64,000 nt of DNA from Euleptes europaea (taxonomy: Eukaryota > Chordata > Lepidosauria > Squamata > Sphaerodactylidae), in assembly GCF_029931775.1 (NCBI RefSeq), contig NC_079312.1, forward strand, positions 13,151,821 to 13,215,820. Reading direction: 5' to 3'. Positions 10,190 to 21,870 of the stretch are shown here, piece by piece. Under the pieces are notes generated by a model. It was not told the origin of the DNA. It saw only the letters and a list, made by a program, of their open reading frames with translations, and did no database searches. The translations under genes and the position numbers were made by a program. The stretch's first letter is position 1; each line of letters opens with the position of its first letter.

Positions 10190-11931
10190 GTGCAGCTCTT
10201 TTATTTTTGCCTCGGAGCATTCAAAATATCCATCCCTCCTTCAGTTTAGAGAAGGGCAGTTCAGAATTCTATTACCTTGTTCTGCACAGTGTGTAGATCG
10301 GCATTAAGACCCAGACTATCCATGCAACGGACAGAGAGGGTAGAGTCCTTGAAATGGTCAAATGGACTGTACTCCTCCTTCCAACTGCAGATGGGTGAAA
10401 CACATTCTGCATACATAAGAAAACTGCCATACAACAAGAAGAGTAGCACCACAGGGAGAATTCCAAATTCTTTTGAGAACACCCATGTGTTAAAAATGTA
10501 CACTGAAGGAGAAAGTTAGCATATAAAGGAGAGAACCCAGCTCATCCTCTGCTATGCTACTTTTCTACTTGCAGGGAATGGTTTTCTTTAAAAAAAATGG
10601 GGAGTAAGACTATTTTAGTCCATGTATTTTGTTTTATCTGGCCAAGGGCTGTATATAAACTATAAATCTAAAAAATGGGGCTATATTCTGAAGTGTGTTT
10701 TCTTTTCCCTTAAGCTACCGAGTTCCTCCTGCCTTTCCAGGACTCTACCACTGCATCAACAGACCCAATCAAATTTCTCTGTGTGCTCTACTGATTTAAA
10801 CTCAAAGCTGGATGACAGGGGAGAGAAGTACACTCTGTGGGCAGCAGCATGGCCAAGCGCAGTGCCCCAGTAATGTCCACCCTAATTCTGACAAAAGAAA
10901 ACGATCGTAATATCTACAAAATAAATAATATGTACTTGCAAGCCAAGCCTGCTTACCCAAGCCAAAATGCTAACAGGAGAAGAGAGAGCATTCATTTCCC
11001 ACAGTGGCAGGTAATTCATCTAAACCAGTTTTGCTCTAGGACTGGTTCCCTTACATAGGCCTGGCCAGCCCATCTCTTCAGGGGTGACTTTACACTCCCC
11101 CATCAGCCCTCTGATCACTTCCCCTCAAACCCGCCCCCAAATCAGTGCCATGGAATTGAGCTTCTGTCACATCTGCCAACTAGCCATTGGCCATCTTGGA
11201 ACACTGCTGGTCAGTTAACTACAGCCAGCTGTGTGTCTACCTCAGGGGTGTTCCTGGCATCTAAAGTTTCGTTCTAGCTTATTCCACAGAATTCATTTTT
11301 AAAAGCTTTAGGTTATATAAATAGTCCCACCTAGGGGTCAGCAAATGAGGGGGACGCCATCTGGAGCAAACCAGCCCCTCTTCAAGAGGACCTGCTTGGC
11401 AGCTCAAATGCCACCGCCCTGCCTTCCGTTTCTGCTGCATCGCGGAAACAAATGTTCCAGGCAGAGGTGAGGATACGATGGGCCGCACAGCCCTGATAGG
11501 CCTCGTTTCACTAGCTCGATTCTTTCAAGAATGTCTTTCTTCCCCTCCTGGGGTCCTGAAACCTCTTTTCCTTGTTTTGGCAAGGATGCAGGAAGTGCTA
11601 ATCACACATCATTGCTGTTATGCAACTATACAGCCTCCCCCTGCTCCCCTCCACTGCTGAAAAACATCATGGAGGAGGGGTAAGAAAGAGATGCATGGGG
11701 TAGGAAACGGGGGGAGGAAATGGAGAATGCAGGGAGGAAGTGGACGGTGGCAAGAGAAAGGGAACATTCCCACCATCCTTGTTGCCTCCTCAGGAGGAGC
11801 TGTTGACTAGGCAGCTATAGCGGCTGTTCTCTTATCAGTCAAGACATCTGATGTCAGCCGAGCCTCACTTCCTCTATGCTATTATCTCCTTTGCTAGAAG
11901 ATACAAGCTCTGATGGGGTGGCAGGCTTTTT
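10190..11931. other. 3' flank of gene B
   Basis: Nothing coding is supported. Part of it should be the 3' untranslated region of gene B (minus strand), but I see no strong AATAAA close to the stop codon. Confidence 0.35.
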
Positions 11932-13343
11932 TCACATTTTAATTCCATCATTTTCTCCTTCCATCGCCTCCGGATAGGCCTCTTCCGACGCCTGCGAGAG
12001 GTCCGACATCAGGCTCATATTCACACACTCAGGGCATTTTTCTGGATTCTCGGCACTGGATGAGAAAATCTTCCCGCAGTCAGCGCATATAAAAGAGTTT
12101 AAGCCCAGGTGGCTTCGCTGATGGCGAATCAGGGCCGCCTTAGCCTTGAAGCAGCTCCCACACTCTGGACAGACGTACGGCTTTTCGCTGGTGTGTGTTC
12201 GCTCATGGGCAATGAGTTGGGAACTCTCCCGGAAGCACTTCCCACAATCTAAGCACATATAGGGTCTTTCACCCGTGTGGGACCTCTCGTGAGCTACTAG
12301 GCTGGACCGTTGGATGAAACCCTTCCCGCACTGGAGGCAAATGTATGGTTTTTCTCCCGTGTGGGTTCGCTCGTGCTTGCTAAGACTCGAGCGGACGCTG
12401 AAGCTCTTCTCACAGTACATGCACTGGTACGGCTTCTCACCCGTGTGAATCCGCTCGTGGGCAATCAGCTCCGAGCTCCAATTGAAACCCTTTCCGCACT
12501 CCAGACATTTATGCGGCTTCTCACCTGTGTGGGTCCGGATGTGTGCCATGAGGTGGGAGTTCTGGCTGAAGCTTTTCCCGCACTCAGAGCAAGTGTACGG
12601 TTTCTCTCCTGTGTGGATGCTCTGGTGCCTTATGAGGTCCGCACTCAAACTGAACCCTTTCCCACACTCAAGGCACTTGTAGGGTTTCTCTCCCCGATGG
12701 CTCTTTTCATGCAGGACAAGAGTGGCCTTCTGGCTGAAGCTCTTCCCACACTCTGTGCAAGTGTATGGCTTCTCTCCAGTGTGGCTACGCTCATGGATGA
12801 TGAGGCTCGAACGTTGGTTGTAACTCTTCTCGCACAAAAGGCATTTGTAGGGTTTTTCGCCAGTATGAGTCCTCTCGTGCAGCTGAAGGTGGGAGTTCTG
12901 GCAGAACCGCTTCTCACAATGTGAACACTTGTACGGTTTCTCTCCCGTGTGGGTTCTTACATGTGTGTTCAGGGTCGACCGCTTCCCAAAGCATTTCCCG
13001 CATTCATTACACTGATACGGTTTCTCAACCGTTGGGCCATTCTCTGGCGCCCCAAGCTGAGAACTCTGGCTCAGACTTGCTCCAAAGCTCTTCGAGATCT
13101 CTTGGTTCGTCTTCTGGAGAAAACTTTGCTGGACTGCGAACTCGCTGAAATCAAAGAAGCCTCCCCCGAAAGGAATCGAGATTGGCACTCTGTTCTCCAA
13201 CAGGCTGCTCTCGGAGGCACCCGCCTGTCCTTCACTTCTGGGGAAGCTGACTTCGTCTCCCCCCCACATCATCCGGTTCAGCTGCAGGCGATCAGAGCTT
13301 CCCAATGAAGGCTCCCCTTCCTTGTTCTCCCCTAGCCACCCAG
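11932..13343 (-). CDS. Gene B, terminal exon with 11 C2H2 zinc fingers
   Basis: The exon starts after ttccacag in phase 1 and ends at TGA; it encodes 469 residues. About 110 linker residues precede eleven canonical C2H2 fingers (C-X2-C-X12-H-X3-H), most joined by TGEKP-type linkers. Finger 3 has Tyr for the structural Phe. Linkers after fingers 4, 10 and 11 are altered (RGEKP, TSEKP, LGLNS). A twelfth unit keeps CADCGKIF but has a second CPEC pair instead of histidines, giving a Cys4 layout, and is followed by an acidic tail (EAYPEAMEGEND). The protein should be a nuclear sequence-specific DNA-binding factor. Upstream exons in matching phase are at 14285, 16070, 16749, 18892, 21417, 22163 and 32580. 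It has no KRAB or SCAN, so its effector is unknown. The orthologue is not identified. Confidence 0.93.
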
Positions 13344-14284
13344 CTGTGGAAATAAAGAGAATTAAGATACAGGTCATTGAAAAGAAGGGACTGCAAACAC
13401 TACACATGTTCTAGATAACTAAGGGCAGAGATACACAGATGCTCTACACAAGTATCAAGTTTCTAGTCCCTACTGGCCAAGGTGATAAAATAGAAACCAT
13501 GGCAGTATGTAACACATGATTAGAAGTTATCTACTTGAAGAAATCAATAGATATGAAGACTTGCAAGCCCTGTTCCTTCAGGTTCCAAGGAGGATGGAAA
13601 ACCCCTAGACTGTCCCAAGTCTCTGCTCAGAGCCCCATCCCTCCTTACTCTTGGGGGTGGGAGGTTAGTACCACAAACTAATTGGTTAGTAACTGCTGCC
13701 ACCAGCAAATCAGAGAGTATCTCCTGCTGGATGGAGTTGCACAATCAGAACTCTGTATTTTTGTTGCCATTTTGGGGCTCTGCCTAGTTGCCATGTCTTT
13801 TGCTTTACTCCTACAAGGTGCTGCAAGAGGTAATCAACTGCAATTTCCAGCTATCATGCTCAAAGGATGATGACTTTACCCATTGCCCCTTCCCATTAGC
13901 GCTCCTCAGCTAGCATGACTGAACAGATACTGTGTGTTTACAGAGATCAGGCTTAGAGCATTCAACATATAAGGAAGTTTTACAAACAAAAATTAAAAAG
14001 AGCACACATTGCCTGTTCAAACATCAGGCTAAGCAAGGATACAAAGAAAAGGTGCACATGTACAATCCTGGAAGCTAAGCAGGGTGTCCTCTGGCTAGTG
14101 CTTGGATGGGAAGTCCAAGGTCGCTGCGCAGAGGCAGGCAACGGCAAAGCACCTCTGTTTGTCTCTTGCCTTGAAAACCCTACAGGGTTGCCATAAGTAG
14201 GCTGCAACTTGCAGCACTTTCCACCACCCACCATCCTTATGCCTCCCAAACTCTGGGTAGTACCACTGATGAGAGACGAATCAC
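13344..14284. other. Gene B intron
   Basis: Phase 1 intron containing the 5S-type SINE at 14061-14226. The rest is unremarkable. Confidence 0.5.
14061..14226 (+). repeat. 5S-Sauria-type SINE, 5' truncated
   Basis: Keeps the 5S rRNA internal promoter text (gaagctaagcaggg, cttggatggga) and the Bov-B-like tail (gttgccataagtaggctgc). Confidence 0.7.
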
Positions 14285-14391
14285 CTTTGAGACTCAACAT
14301 CATCTCCTGGAAGGCTGTATTGCTCTGACATATGTCACCGTATCTCTGCCTTATTTCTTCAGTTCCCAGGGCTCGGAGACTTTCATCTTCC
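14285..14391 (-). CDS. Gene B, penultimate coding exon
   Basis: A 107-base exon with a long pyrimidine acceptor (cccccccctcag) and a GTGATT donor. It enters in phase 2 and leaves in phase 1, matching both neighbours. It encodes about 35 residues (EDESLRALGTEEIR, then QRYGDIC and AFQEMMLSLK), charged and probably helical. No known domain is recognised. The weak donor is the main doubt; the phase match and absence of stops support the exon. Confidence 0.68.
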
Positions 14392-15167
14392 CTGAGGGGG
14401 GGGGGAAGAGAGAACGAAATTAAAATGAGGAGAGGTATGAAGCGTCTTTGAATTCAGAAATGGGAAACTTGTGAAGTTCAAGGTGTGCAATGTTGGACAA
14501 AAACAGCCCCCGTCTTGATGGGCTATCACTCGGGAGAAAAGGGAGTCTGTATCACAAGGCATTTTTTGTCCTGATTGCCATTCCTGGAGAAACAATGGCC
14601 AGCGGTCTCCTGCCCCTCAAAGCCTAGCCTCTTGGTTCACACAAAACAAAGAGTGGGCAGATACCAGGACAAATCTCCCAAAGCTTCTGTTGTTCTTTGT
14701 ACCATCAGGGGGTATGGTGGGAGTTGGATTTTGTGTGGAACCAACAGGAAAGTCAATGAGCAAGATCCACGACTGCCTGTCCCGTGGCCTTCTCTGCTGC
14801 GGCCCCCACCTTGCGGAAAGACCTGCTCGAGGAAGTCAGGAAGGCTCCTGTACTTCTGTCATTCCACAAACTAAGCAAAACAGAATTATTCAGGAGGGCA
14901 TTTTGCTAAAGGTAAATAGGGCTTTATGATAACAGGAATTCAGGAATTCAGGAACCATTCCTGGTTCAGGAATGTGCTTTTATAAAAGGAATGGGACTAT
15001 GAAGAATGCTTTTGCGCACAAGACATATTATCTGTTTGCTATAGGTATCATCTTGCTCTCCCTGCTTTGTTATTTTTTACTTACATAATACCATTTTCTG
15101 CATTGTTTAACATATCAGGTCTACTGCTTTTTGCTTTGGTTCAGATTTCTGATATCCTAGTCCTAAA

Positions 15168-15300
15168 GGTAAAAGTCCCCTGTGCAAGTACCGGGTCAAT
15201 ACCATGGGGTGACATCATATCATGACGATTACAGGGTGGTATTCTATTGTCTCCCCCAGCCATCTACACTTTACCCCCCACAAGCTGGGTACTCAGTCCT
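15168..15300 (-). repeat. Sauria-type SINE fragment
   Basis: Matches the 3' half of the copy at 5761-6059 (gtaaaagtcccctgtgcaag, ccatggggtgacatcat, caagctgggtactcag). Confidence 0.65.
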
Positions 15301-15381
15301 AGTATATTGCTTATTAGATAGTTCATCCTGTTAATTGCATTGACTCACACCGAGTAATCCACCTCATTGTGAAAAGTGGAC

Positions 15382-15600
15382 CATATCCCACACATGAAGT
15401 TGCCTTATACCGAATCAGACCCTTGGCCTATAAAGATCAGTCATCTACTCCAACTGATAGCAGCTCTCCAAGGTCTCAGGAAGAGGGTCTGACATCACCA
15501 GCTACCCGTTCCTTTTAACTGGACGTGCTGGGGGATTGAACCGGGGGATCTTCTGCATGCCAAACAGATGCTCTAACTGCTAAGCAACAGTCCCTCCCCA
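15382..15600 (-). repeat. tRNA-Ala-like SINE
   Basis: Minus-strand copy: tail gccttataccgaatcagaccc at left, tRNA-like head (gcatctgtttggcatgcag) near 15545-15600. Confidence 0.7.
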
Positions 15601-15674
15601 AAGTCCAAGTCAACCAAATGAACTCCAGGGGTTATCCTTTTAAAAACATCTATCAAGATCATCTTCCTCTTTCT

Positions 15675-15775
15675 TCAAGGAAAGTTCGTAGCTCGGTGGT
15701 AGAGCATCTGCTTGGCATGCAGAAGGTCCCAGGTTCAATCCCCGGCATCTCCAGTTAAAGGGACTAAGCAAGTAC
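15675..15775 (+). repeat. tRNA-Ala-like SINE head
   Basis: Head and start of body only (agctcggtggtagagcatc, ggttcaatccc, ccagttaaagggac). The 3' part is missing. Confidence 0.7.
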
Positions 15776-16069
15776 AAGGAGTAGTTAGAGGCGGGGTTGA
15801 ACCTGGGTCTTCCGGGTCTAACATCCTAACCACTATGCCACACTGGAAAATTAAATAGTTTCACTTTAAAAAAGGAGGGAAATGGGCTGCCAAACCCAAA
15901 AAGGAGGGAAATGGGCTGTCACATTAGCAAGGGAACTTGATTCCTTTTACTCCAGGTGGGCTAAAAGGAAAAGGATCCCCATCAACAGGACGAGAATCAA
16001 GATGCAGGCAAATAAAAGAAGGATTTTTCTGAGCAAAAGTCCTTACCAGGAGACCAGAGAAGGTCTTAC

Positions 16070-16092
16070 CTGCTCCCAATGCTTCCAGCCTC
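16070..16092 (-). CDS. Gene B, 23-base microexon
   Basis: A strong acceptor (tttccctcccttcccctaaag) is followed after 23 bases by a GTAAGA donor. The exon enters in phase 0 and leaves in phase 2 and encodes EAGSIGS plus two bases. The next exon begins with one base that completes Arg, so the frame holds. A second donor 23 bases further on (GTAAGG) would run into a stop codon and is unlikely to be used for coding. The acceptor strength and exact phase fit are the evidence; the length makes it less certain than its neighbours. Confidence 0.58.
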
Positions 16093-16259
16093 CTTTAGGG
16101 GAAGGGAGGGAAAGGAGAGAGAGAGGAGAAATTAATCACCCACGAATAAGGAAAAATTAAGCATTTTTTCACAAAACACAGGGTCCAATGGGAGGGGGGA
16201 ATAACAACAGCAGGTTAAAACACATGCAAAGGGAGGTACGTCTTTGCATGATACATAAC

Positions 16260-16520
16260 AGTGGAACTCACTGCCACTGGATGTTGTGACTGACAGCATA
16301 CATATATATATATATATATATAGAAAGAGAGAGAGGTTTAAATACTAAGATGATCTGTCTTGGTTGAGATCACAGTTCAGATCTTTCCTGAACAATATTT
16401 ACCTCATGAGTTTGGGGCATCCAAAAGGCCTGGAGGGGCAGTGTGACGGTTCCTGACAACTTTCTGAGCCAAAGCGAGATACCACTGAGCTAGATGGACC
16501 AATAATCTGACAGTGTAAGG
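16260..16520 (+). mobile_element. CR1/L2-type LINE 3' remnant with (TA)n
   Basis: Text such as gtggaactcactgccactgg and gagctagatggaccaataatctg is typical of the 3' end of CR1/L2 LINEs. It is interrupted by a TA run at 16299-16322. Confidence 0.45.
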
Positions 16521-16748
16521 CCGATTCATACATTGCATGATATATAGAACAGCAGTCCTAACCCTATATTCTGGATCGAAAAGGAATGCATTTGCCCAGT
16601 AGCAGAAAATCACATTAAATAATGACTTCCTTGTCACATTACTGTTTTTTGTGTGTGTGGGGGGGGGGGGGTATATTGGCGGTACTATGCAACATAACTT
16701 GCTTACTCAAGCCCCCTTGGATTTCCAGAAAAGAGAGGAAAAACTTAC

Positions 16749-16838
16749 CACTATCTCCTCACTGCTACTCTCTTCATCAGCAGCCTCCTTTTCTACACAC
16801 CCTGTTCCCAAACCTGTCGCTTTCGAATCCAGTGACAC
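16749..16838 (-). CDS. Gene B, acidic exon (30 codons)
   Basis: A 90-base exon, phase 0 at both ends under the preferred model, with a consensus GTAAGT donor. It encodes VSLDSKATGLG at the start and an acidic end (EKEAADEESSSEEIV). It resembles the exon at 18892-19008 (K-x-TGL, then EESS-x-EE), so the two look like an exon duplication. The acceptor (catttaaag) is weak. An alternative acceptor inside the exon (gattcgaaag) would pair in frame with the alternative donor of the preceding exon. Confidence 0.62.
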
Positions 16839-16943
16839 CTTTAAATGAAGACATGGCTGACATTAATAACACAAAGTTCTTTCAGTGTGTATTTTTTTAA
16901 TCGCTTTTTAAAACACACAAAAAAATCATGCTGTAAGACAAGA

Positions 16944-17700
16944 GTCCCCAACATTGTTAAGCATGCAGGCGCTTTTGGTGAATTTTGACAAAGGGCCATG
17001 GGCGCCACGACAAAATGAGGGTGGGGGGAATGAACAAATCTTTTTTTATTATTATTATTGTCATTAGGTTATACCTTATTTTCAAATCCATACTATGTTA
17101 TACATTTTTTCCCCACCCCACATTTTCACACCGAAATCTTTAACAAGGAGCACAAGTTCCTAAATTTCTTAGTTGTATTAGGGTTGACTTCCTCGCATTT
17201 TATCCAATTCAGGTACAGAGACCACTTGTCCTTTATTTCCCTTATTTTACTATCCCACGGTGAATCTTTAGCCAATTGTGCAACAATATCTGATTGTATA
17301 TATTCATATAAATACTGATTCCAACATTCAAAAGTCCATTTGTTTGCGTCTTTCCAGCCTTTTGCTATTGTAGCTTGTGCTGCTAGGATCATAGCTTTAC
17401 AAAGTTCCTGGGCATCTCCAGTTATTCTTTGTTGTCCCACTGCACCCATAAATAGCACGTCTATATCCAAATTAATCTTGATTTTAAAAAGCTGTTCCAT
17501 TCTCTTCAAAATCATTTCCCCCAAAAGTTTAACCCTCGGACGTTCGAACCACATATGTAAATACCAACCTTTATTCCCTCCACAATGCCAACAATTGGGG
17601 CTTTTGGGGGGAATGAACCAATCACAAAGCTGCTACAGAGCCAATCTCAAAACGTTGGGAGGCTCCACGAAAGACTGGGAGGGTCTCCAACCATACATCT
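16944..17700. mobile_element. hAT-like fragment split by an L1 insertion
   Basis: The left part (agtccccaacattgttaagc, gggccatgggcgccacg) resembles the ccccaac-ended hAT family at 61113-61561. The sequence resumes after 17605. The right limit is uncertain. Confidence 0.4.
17041..17605 (-). mobile_element. L1 LINE 3' fragment with 18-bp TSD
   Basis: The minus strand encodes the end of L1 ORF2 (MWFERPRVKLLGEMI, GWKDANKWTFECW, KDKWSLYLNWI). It is flanked by GGGGGGAATGAACAAATC and a copy with one mismatch (17023-17040, 17606-17623). It inserted into the hAT remnant, so it is the younger of the two. Confidence 0.75.
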
Positions 17701-18243
17701 CCCCAAAACGTAGGCCGCTGCCCTAGATAACTGCTTCCGTTGTCAAGCGGTTTCTCCTCAGGTTCAACCAAAATCTGCCCTCCTGGAATGTCTTCAACAG
17801 GGCAGCCCTTCGAGTATTCAAAGAGCGTGATGGCATTTCCCCTCACAGACTTCTTTGCTGCAGTCTAGATAACTGATATCCATGCCCACCTGTTTTGAGG
17901 AGATGTCAGCCACCAGGGACGGCATTAAACCTTTCGTTCCTTCTTTTTTTCACCCGATTTTTAAAAATTATTATTAAGTGCTATATTTGAGCTAATATAA
18001 GCTATGTCTTGAACGAGGCAGTGTGCTGGAAGAGGAACAGAACTCCACATAAAGAGGAGTGGCTGGAGAAACTAAAGGAACGTGTACAGTGGAGAACCCA
18101 ATTTTTTATCGGATAACATTTTTATCATTAAAATGTATCATTTTAAATTGTATTTAATTATGTTTTTATTGTAAGATATTTTTGCTGTGAGCCACTCCGA
18201 GCCTGACCTAGTCAGGAATGGCTGGCATATACATCCAACAAAC

Positions 18244-18400
18244 AAACACATAAATAAGAGACAGCGTGCTGCAGTGGTTAAGAGTGGCAGGCAGACCAGG
18301 ACCGGGGAGAACCAAGTTCCAATCCCCACTTATCTAAGCAGCTCACTGGTTGACCTTGGGCCAGCCTACCTCACAGGGTTGTGGTAAGAATGCAACGATG
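18244..18400 (+). repeat. tRNA-headed MIR/CORE-like SINE, short copy
   Basis: Head ctgcagtggttaagagtgg, B box gttccaatcccc, middle gaccttgggccagcctacctcac. Confidence 0.6.
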
Positions 18401-18419
18401 GACACTGATGAGTCTTAAA

Positions 18420-18715
18420 GAGCCAGTGTGGTGCAGTGGTTAAGAGCGGTGGTTTGGAGCGGTGGAGTCTGATCTGGAGAACCAGGTTTGGTTCCCCACT
18501 CCTCCACATGAGTGGCGGACGCTAATCTGGTGAACTGGATTTGTTTCCCCACTCCTCCACATGAAGCCAGCTGGGTGACCTTGGGCTAGTCACACTCACT
18601 CAGCCCCACCTACCTCACAGGGTCTGTTGGGGGGAGGGGAAAGTGACTGTAAGCCGGTTGGATTCTTCCTTAAGTGGTAGAGAAAGTCGGCATATAAAAA
18701 CCAACTCTTCTTCTT
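18420..18715 (+). repeat. tRNA-headed MIR/CORE-like SINE
   Basis: Full-length copy from gccagtgtggtgcagtgg to the (TTC)n tail. Contains the ctcctccacatgag and gaccttgggctagtcac blocks. Confidence 0.8.
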
Positions 18716-18891
18716 CTTAAATGGTGAATTGTTATGGTTTAAAATTGTTTGCTGGAATTTGCTGTAAACCACCCTGAGCCTGATTTGTTGGGAACGGTGT
18801 ACAGTCCTATGGAGTAATGGTAGGATGCAAGCGGGGATGGGGAGGGCAGGTTCGGCAGTCGTCCCAAAGGAAAACTCTCTGAAGAACCCAC

Positions 18892-19008
18892 CAAAACCTC
18901 ACTGTCGTTCCTGTCTCCTTCCTCATCTATCAGTAATTCTTCCTCACTGCTCTCTTCCTCAGCTTGAAGTTCGTCGCCTCTCCTTTCGGGCAGACCAGTC
19001 TGCTTTTC
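18892..19008 (-). CDS. Gene B, acidic exon (39 codons)
   Basis: Acceptor ccccttgtag; the frame encodes EKQTGLPERRGDE, then LQAEEESSEEELL and IDEEGDRND. The preferred donor (TTG then GTGGGT, ending at 18892) leaves phase 0 to match the next exon. A second donor (GACA then GTGAGG, ending at 18903) would leave phase 1 and pairs in frame with an alternative acceptor of the exon at 16749. Strongly acidic, no fold recognised. Similar to the exon at 16749-16838. Confidence 0.58.
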
Positions 19009-19539
19009 CTACAAGGGGAGGGGGAGAAACAAGCACCACGTTAACTTAATCTGGCTCCGCACTTTCTTTTAGTTTGTGAAAGAGAATGAGGTGGCCGAAT
19101 GAGCTTCAGGCTGCGGGTGGGGGGACTTCCTGCTTTGGAAGATCTTTTATATTAAAAAAACCCCACACAAGCAGAAAACTGGCACAGCCAGGAGAATGAG
19201 CGCAGTCTCCTGCCCCATCTCGTTGTTTGATGTGTTTGTTTTCCATTTTTTTAAAAAAATCAAAGCAAATATTCCAAAATGGTGGCTTTCAACCCACTGT
19301 AAAGTGGTGCAGTTTCAGAGCACATCAGACAAAGGAAGCGTTGACTCTCAAAAGCCCGGTCCCGACTGGGATAGGGAGGGATATAAATCTAATAAATAAA
19401 TAACAGTAATACAAGCACATACCCCCAAAATCGTGTTGGTCTCGACGGTGCTACTGAACTCAAACATCACTGAAGCAGTGTAGTTTCTTCCACTACCACG
19501 TTCTCCCTGCCCCTTAGTGGTTTCACTCTGATCCTGTCA

Positions 19540-19850
19540 ATGAATTTTAATGTCTATCATAAAAAATATATGTGTTTTTCATGGCTTGATTTTATTCAGT
19601 TAGCATAAATAGGCCTGAAATTACTATGGTTCATAGAATCTGCTTGGGAGTCTCCCTGAAAAGTTACAATCAGGAATTTCTTTCTCTTTGCTCCAGCACA
19701 TAGTTACTGTCCTTGAAAGACAGCTTACTTTGCCAGGGGGAATTGATTCTATTATTCATTAGGAACAGCAGTTCATCTGCCAGCATAAATCCCAGAACAA
19801 AGAACAATGACACTGCAAATGGAAACTTGGGCTGATCTTGAAGTATTATT
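19540..19850 (+). repeat. Fragment of the long repeat at 24450 and 27295
   Basis: Shares taggcctgaaatt, tctgcttgggagtctccctgaaaag and ctgccagcataaatcccagaac with those copies in the same order. Confidence 0.55.
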
Positions 19851-20094
19851 TGTATGCTGGGAACAATGTCATGCTCTTAAAGATGGTGATAATCAGGCAA
19901 GACAGTAGACTATTTCCCCCCCCCCCAAACAAATACATCCTAAATAAGCTATCAGCACACTATGACCTATGCATTTCTCAGATCAGAATTGTAGTGAGGC
20001 TATTTTTATTTTGTCTGCAAAGGTTCTGGCTAAGAAACTCAGAAATTTTTAATTTATTCTTAAATCCAATTTTACCTAAATAAGTAAGAATGTC

Positions 20095-20310
20095 ACATGC
20101 CTGTACTTGGATGGTCCAAGCTAGCCTGATCTCAAACCTCAGAAGCTAAATAGGGTCAGGCCTGGTTAGTACTTGGATGGGAGACTGCCAAGGAAGTCCA
20201 GGGTTGCTATGCAGAGACAATCAATTGAAATCTACCTCTGCTCATCTTTTGCCTTGAAAACGCTGCGAGGGGTTGCCGTAAGTCAGCTGCGACTTGACAG
20301 CAGTTCACAT
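20095..20310 (+). repeat. 5S-Sauria-type SINE
   Basis: The 5S-like head (gcctgatctc...agaagctaaatagggtc...gtacttggatgggagac) is joined to a Bov-B-like tail (gttgccgtaagtcagctgcg). Confidence 0.8.
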
Positions 20311-20384
20311 ATGCACAGGAACGTTGTGTACGTTCCTTGGTCCTTAATTCTTTTTATTTATGCCGGTGCTATATGTGTACTTGG

Positions 20385-20600
20385 ATCTAGTTCTATGTAC
20401 TGGTTATACAGTGTCACACTAGGATCCGGGAGACCCAGGTTCGAATCCCCACTGCCACAGAAGCTTGCCGAGTAACCTTGGACCAGTATACTCTCAGCCT
20501 AACCTTACAGGGGTGTTGTGAGGAGAAAAGGAGAATTAAGGCCCTTTGGGTCCCCATTGGGGAGAAAAGTGGGGTATAAATAAAGTAAATAAATAAAGAG
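20385..20600 (+). repeat. MIR/CORE-like SINE with L2-type tail
   Basis: B box gttcgaatcccc, cagcctaaccttacaggg, tail ggcccttt...gggtataaataaag. Confidence 0.65.
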
Positions 20601-20710
20601 GCTCCCCTGAACAATTCTATGTTACACATTCTGCAGAAAGATAGGAGCCTTCCTAAACTCCTCAGGCAGGCTAGTCAGTTAGATATAGGCTTTGTTTTCC
20701 ACTGTTGCTA

Positions 20711-21105
20711 TGTGTGTGTGTTAAGTGCCGTCAAGACGCTTCAGACTCATGGCGACCCTATGAATGAAAGTCCTCCAAAATGTCCTATCTTTGACAGCCT
20801 TGCTCAGATCTTGCAAATTGAAGGCGGTGGCTTCCTTTATTGTCCATCCATCTCTTGTTGGGTTTTCCTCTTTTCCTGCTGCCCTCAACTTTTCCTAGCA
20901 TGACTGTCTTTTCCAGTGACCCTTGTCGTCTCATGACATGACCAAAATACGACAGCCTCAGTTTAGTCATTTTAGCTTCTAGGGTCAGTTCAGGCTTGAT
21001 TTGATCTATAATCCACTGATTTGTTTTTTGGGCAGTCCACGGAGTCCGTAACACTCTCCTCCAACACCACATTTCAAAGGAATCTATTTTCTTCCTATCA
21101 GCTTA
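20711..21105 (-). mobile_element. Bov-B LINE 3' fragment
   Basis: The minus strand encodes KMTKLRLSYFGHVMRR and SLEKTVMLGKVEG with the standard Bov-B tail at 20711-20760. Upstream text includes the segment around tggatagg..gaaatgtgg. Confidence 0.85.
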
Positions 21106-21416
21106 CTTCACTGTTGCTATGGCAATCTGATTTTTATGCCGCCTTTCCTCTAAGGAGCTTAAGGTGACATACATAGTTCTCCCCTCCTCCCTTTTATTCC
21201 CATAACAATCCTGCCTTATAAGGAGTGTATCGAAGCCAGTCTGGTTTCCTTTTAACCGGCAGAGGTCCCAGGATAAAGTCTTTCCCACCACCGACTGCCA
21301 GGCCCTGGAGACGCTGGGACCTTCCACACGCAAAGCAAATGCTCTACCACCGAGCCAGTTTCTCCCAAATTAAATCACCTTGATTTCAGTCAGTCCACGC
21401 CGACTTGTGTACTTAC

Positions 21417-21506
21417 TTCATTATCCTGAGGTGACGGAGACGGACGACAGACAGCTTGGGAAGTAGGCATCGGTGGATGGACAGGCCCAGAAAAACGATC
21501 TGCTGT
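21417..21506 (-). CDS. Gene B, proline-rich exon (30 codons)
   Basis: A 90-base exon with acceptor ttttcttccag and a perfect GTAAGT donor, phase 0 at both ends. It encodes TADRFSGPVHPPMP, then SQAVCRPSPSPQDNE. Proline and serine rich, so probably a disordered linker. No domain recognised. Both splice signals are good. Confidence 0.7.
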
Positions 21507-21610
21507 CTGGAAGAAAACCCCCAATGACGTTAATCTCGGCCAAGAACAAATCGCCACTCGTGAAGCGTTACAGAGACGGGATCGTGATACCATTTCATTT
21601 TTCTTACAGT

Positions 21611-21870
21611 ATGCATGTGGCTATCGTATTTTGGTCACGTCATGAGACGACAAGGGTCACTGGAAAAGACAGTCATGCTAGGAAAAGTTGAGGGCAGCAG
21701 GAAAAGAGGAAGACCCAACAAGAGATGGATTGACTCTATAAAGGAAGACACAGCCTTCAATTTGCAGGATCTGAGCAGGGCTGTCAAAGATAGGACATTT
21801 TGGAGAACTTTCATTCATAGGAACGCCGTGAGTCGGAAGCGACTTGACGGCACTTAACACACACACACAT
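21611..21870 (+). mobile_element. Bov-B LINE 3' fragment
   Basis: Encodes YFGHVMRRQGSLEK to VKDRTFWRTF and ends in the Bov-B tail with a short CA run. Lies between two gene B exons, antisense to the gene. Confidence 0.85.

Larger units (their letters stand above)
14392..16069. other. Gene B intron with SINE debris
   Basis: Holds a Sauria SINE fragment, two tRNA-Ala-like SINE pieces and unclassified sequence. Confidence 0.5.
19009..21416. other. Gene B intron
   Basis: Contains a fragment of the long unclassified repeat (19540-19850), a 5S-type SINE, a short MIR-like SINE, a Bov-B fragment and a tRNA-Ala-like SINE remnant (21255-21358). Confidence 0.5.

Noticed and set aside
12310-12924. 204-codon open frame on the plus strand
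   Set aside because: It is the antisense shadow of the gene B zinc-finger exon; periodic finger coding keeps the opposite frame open.
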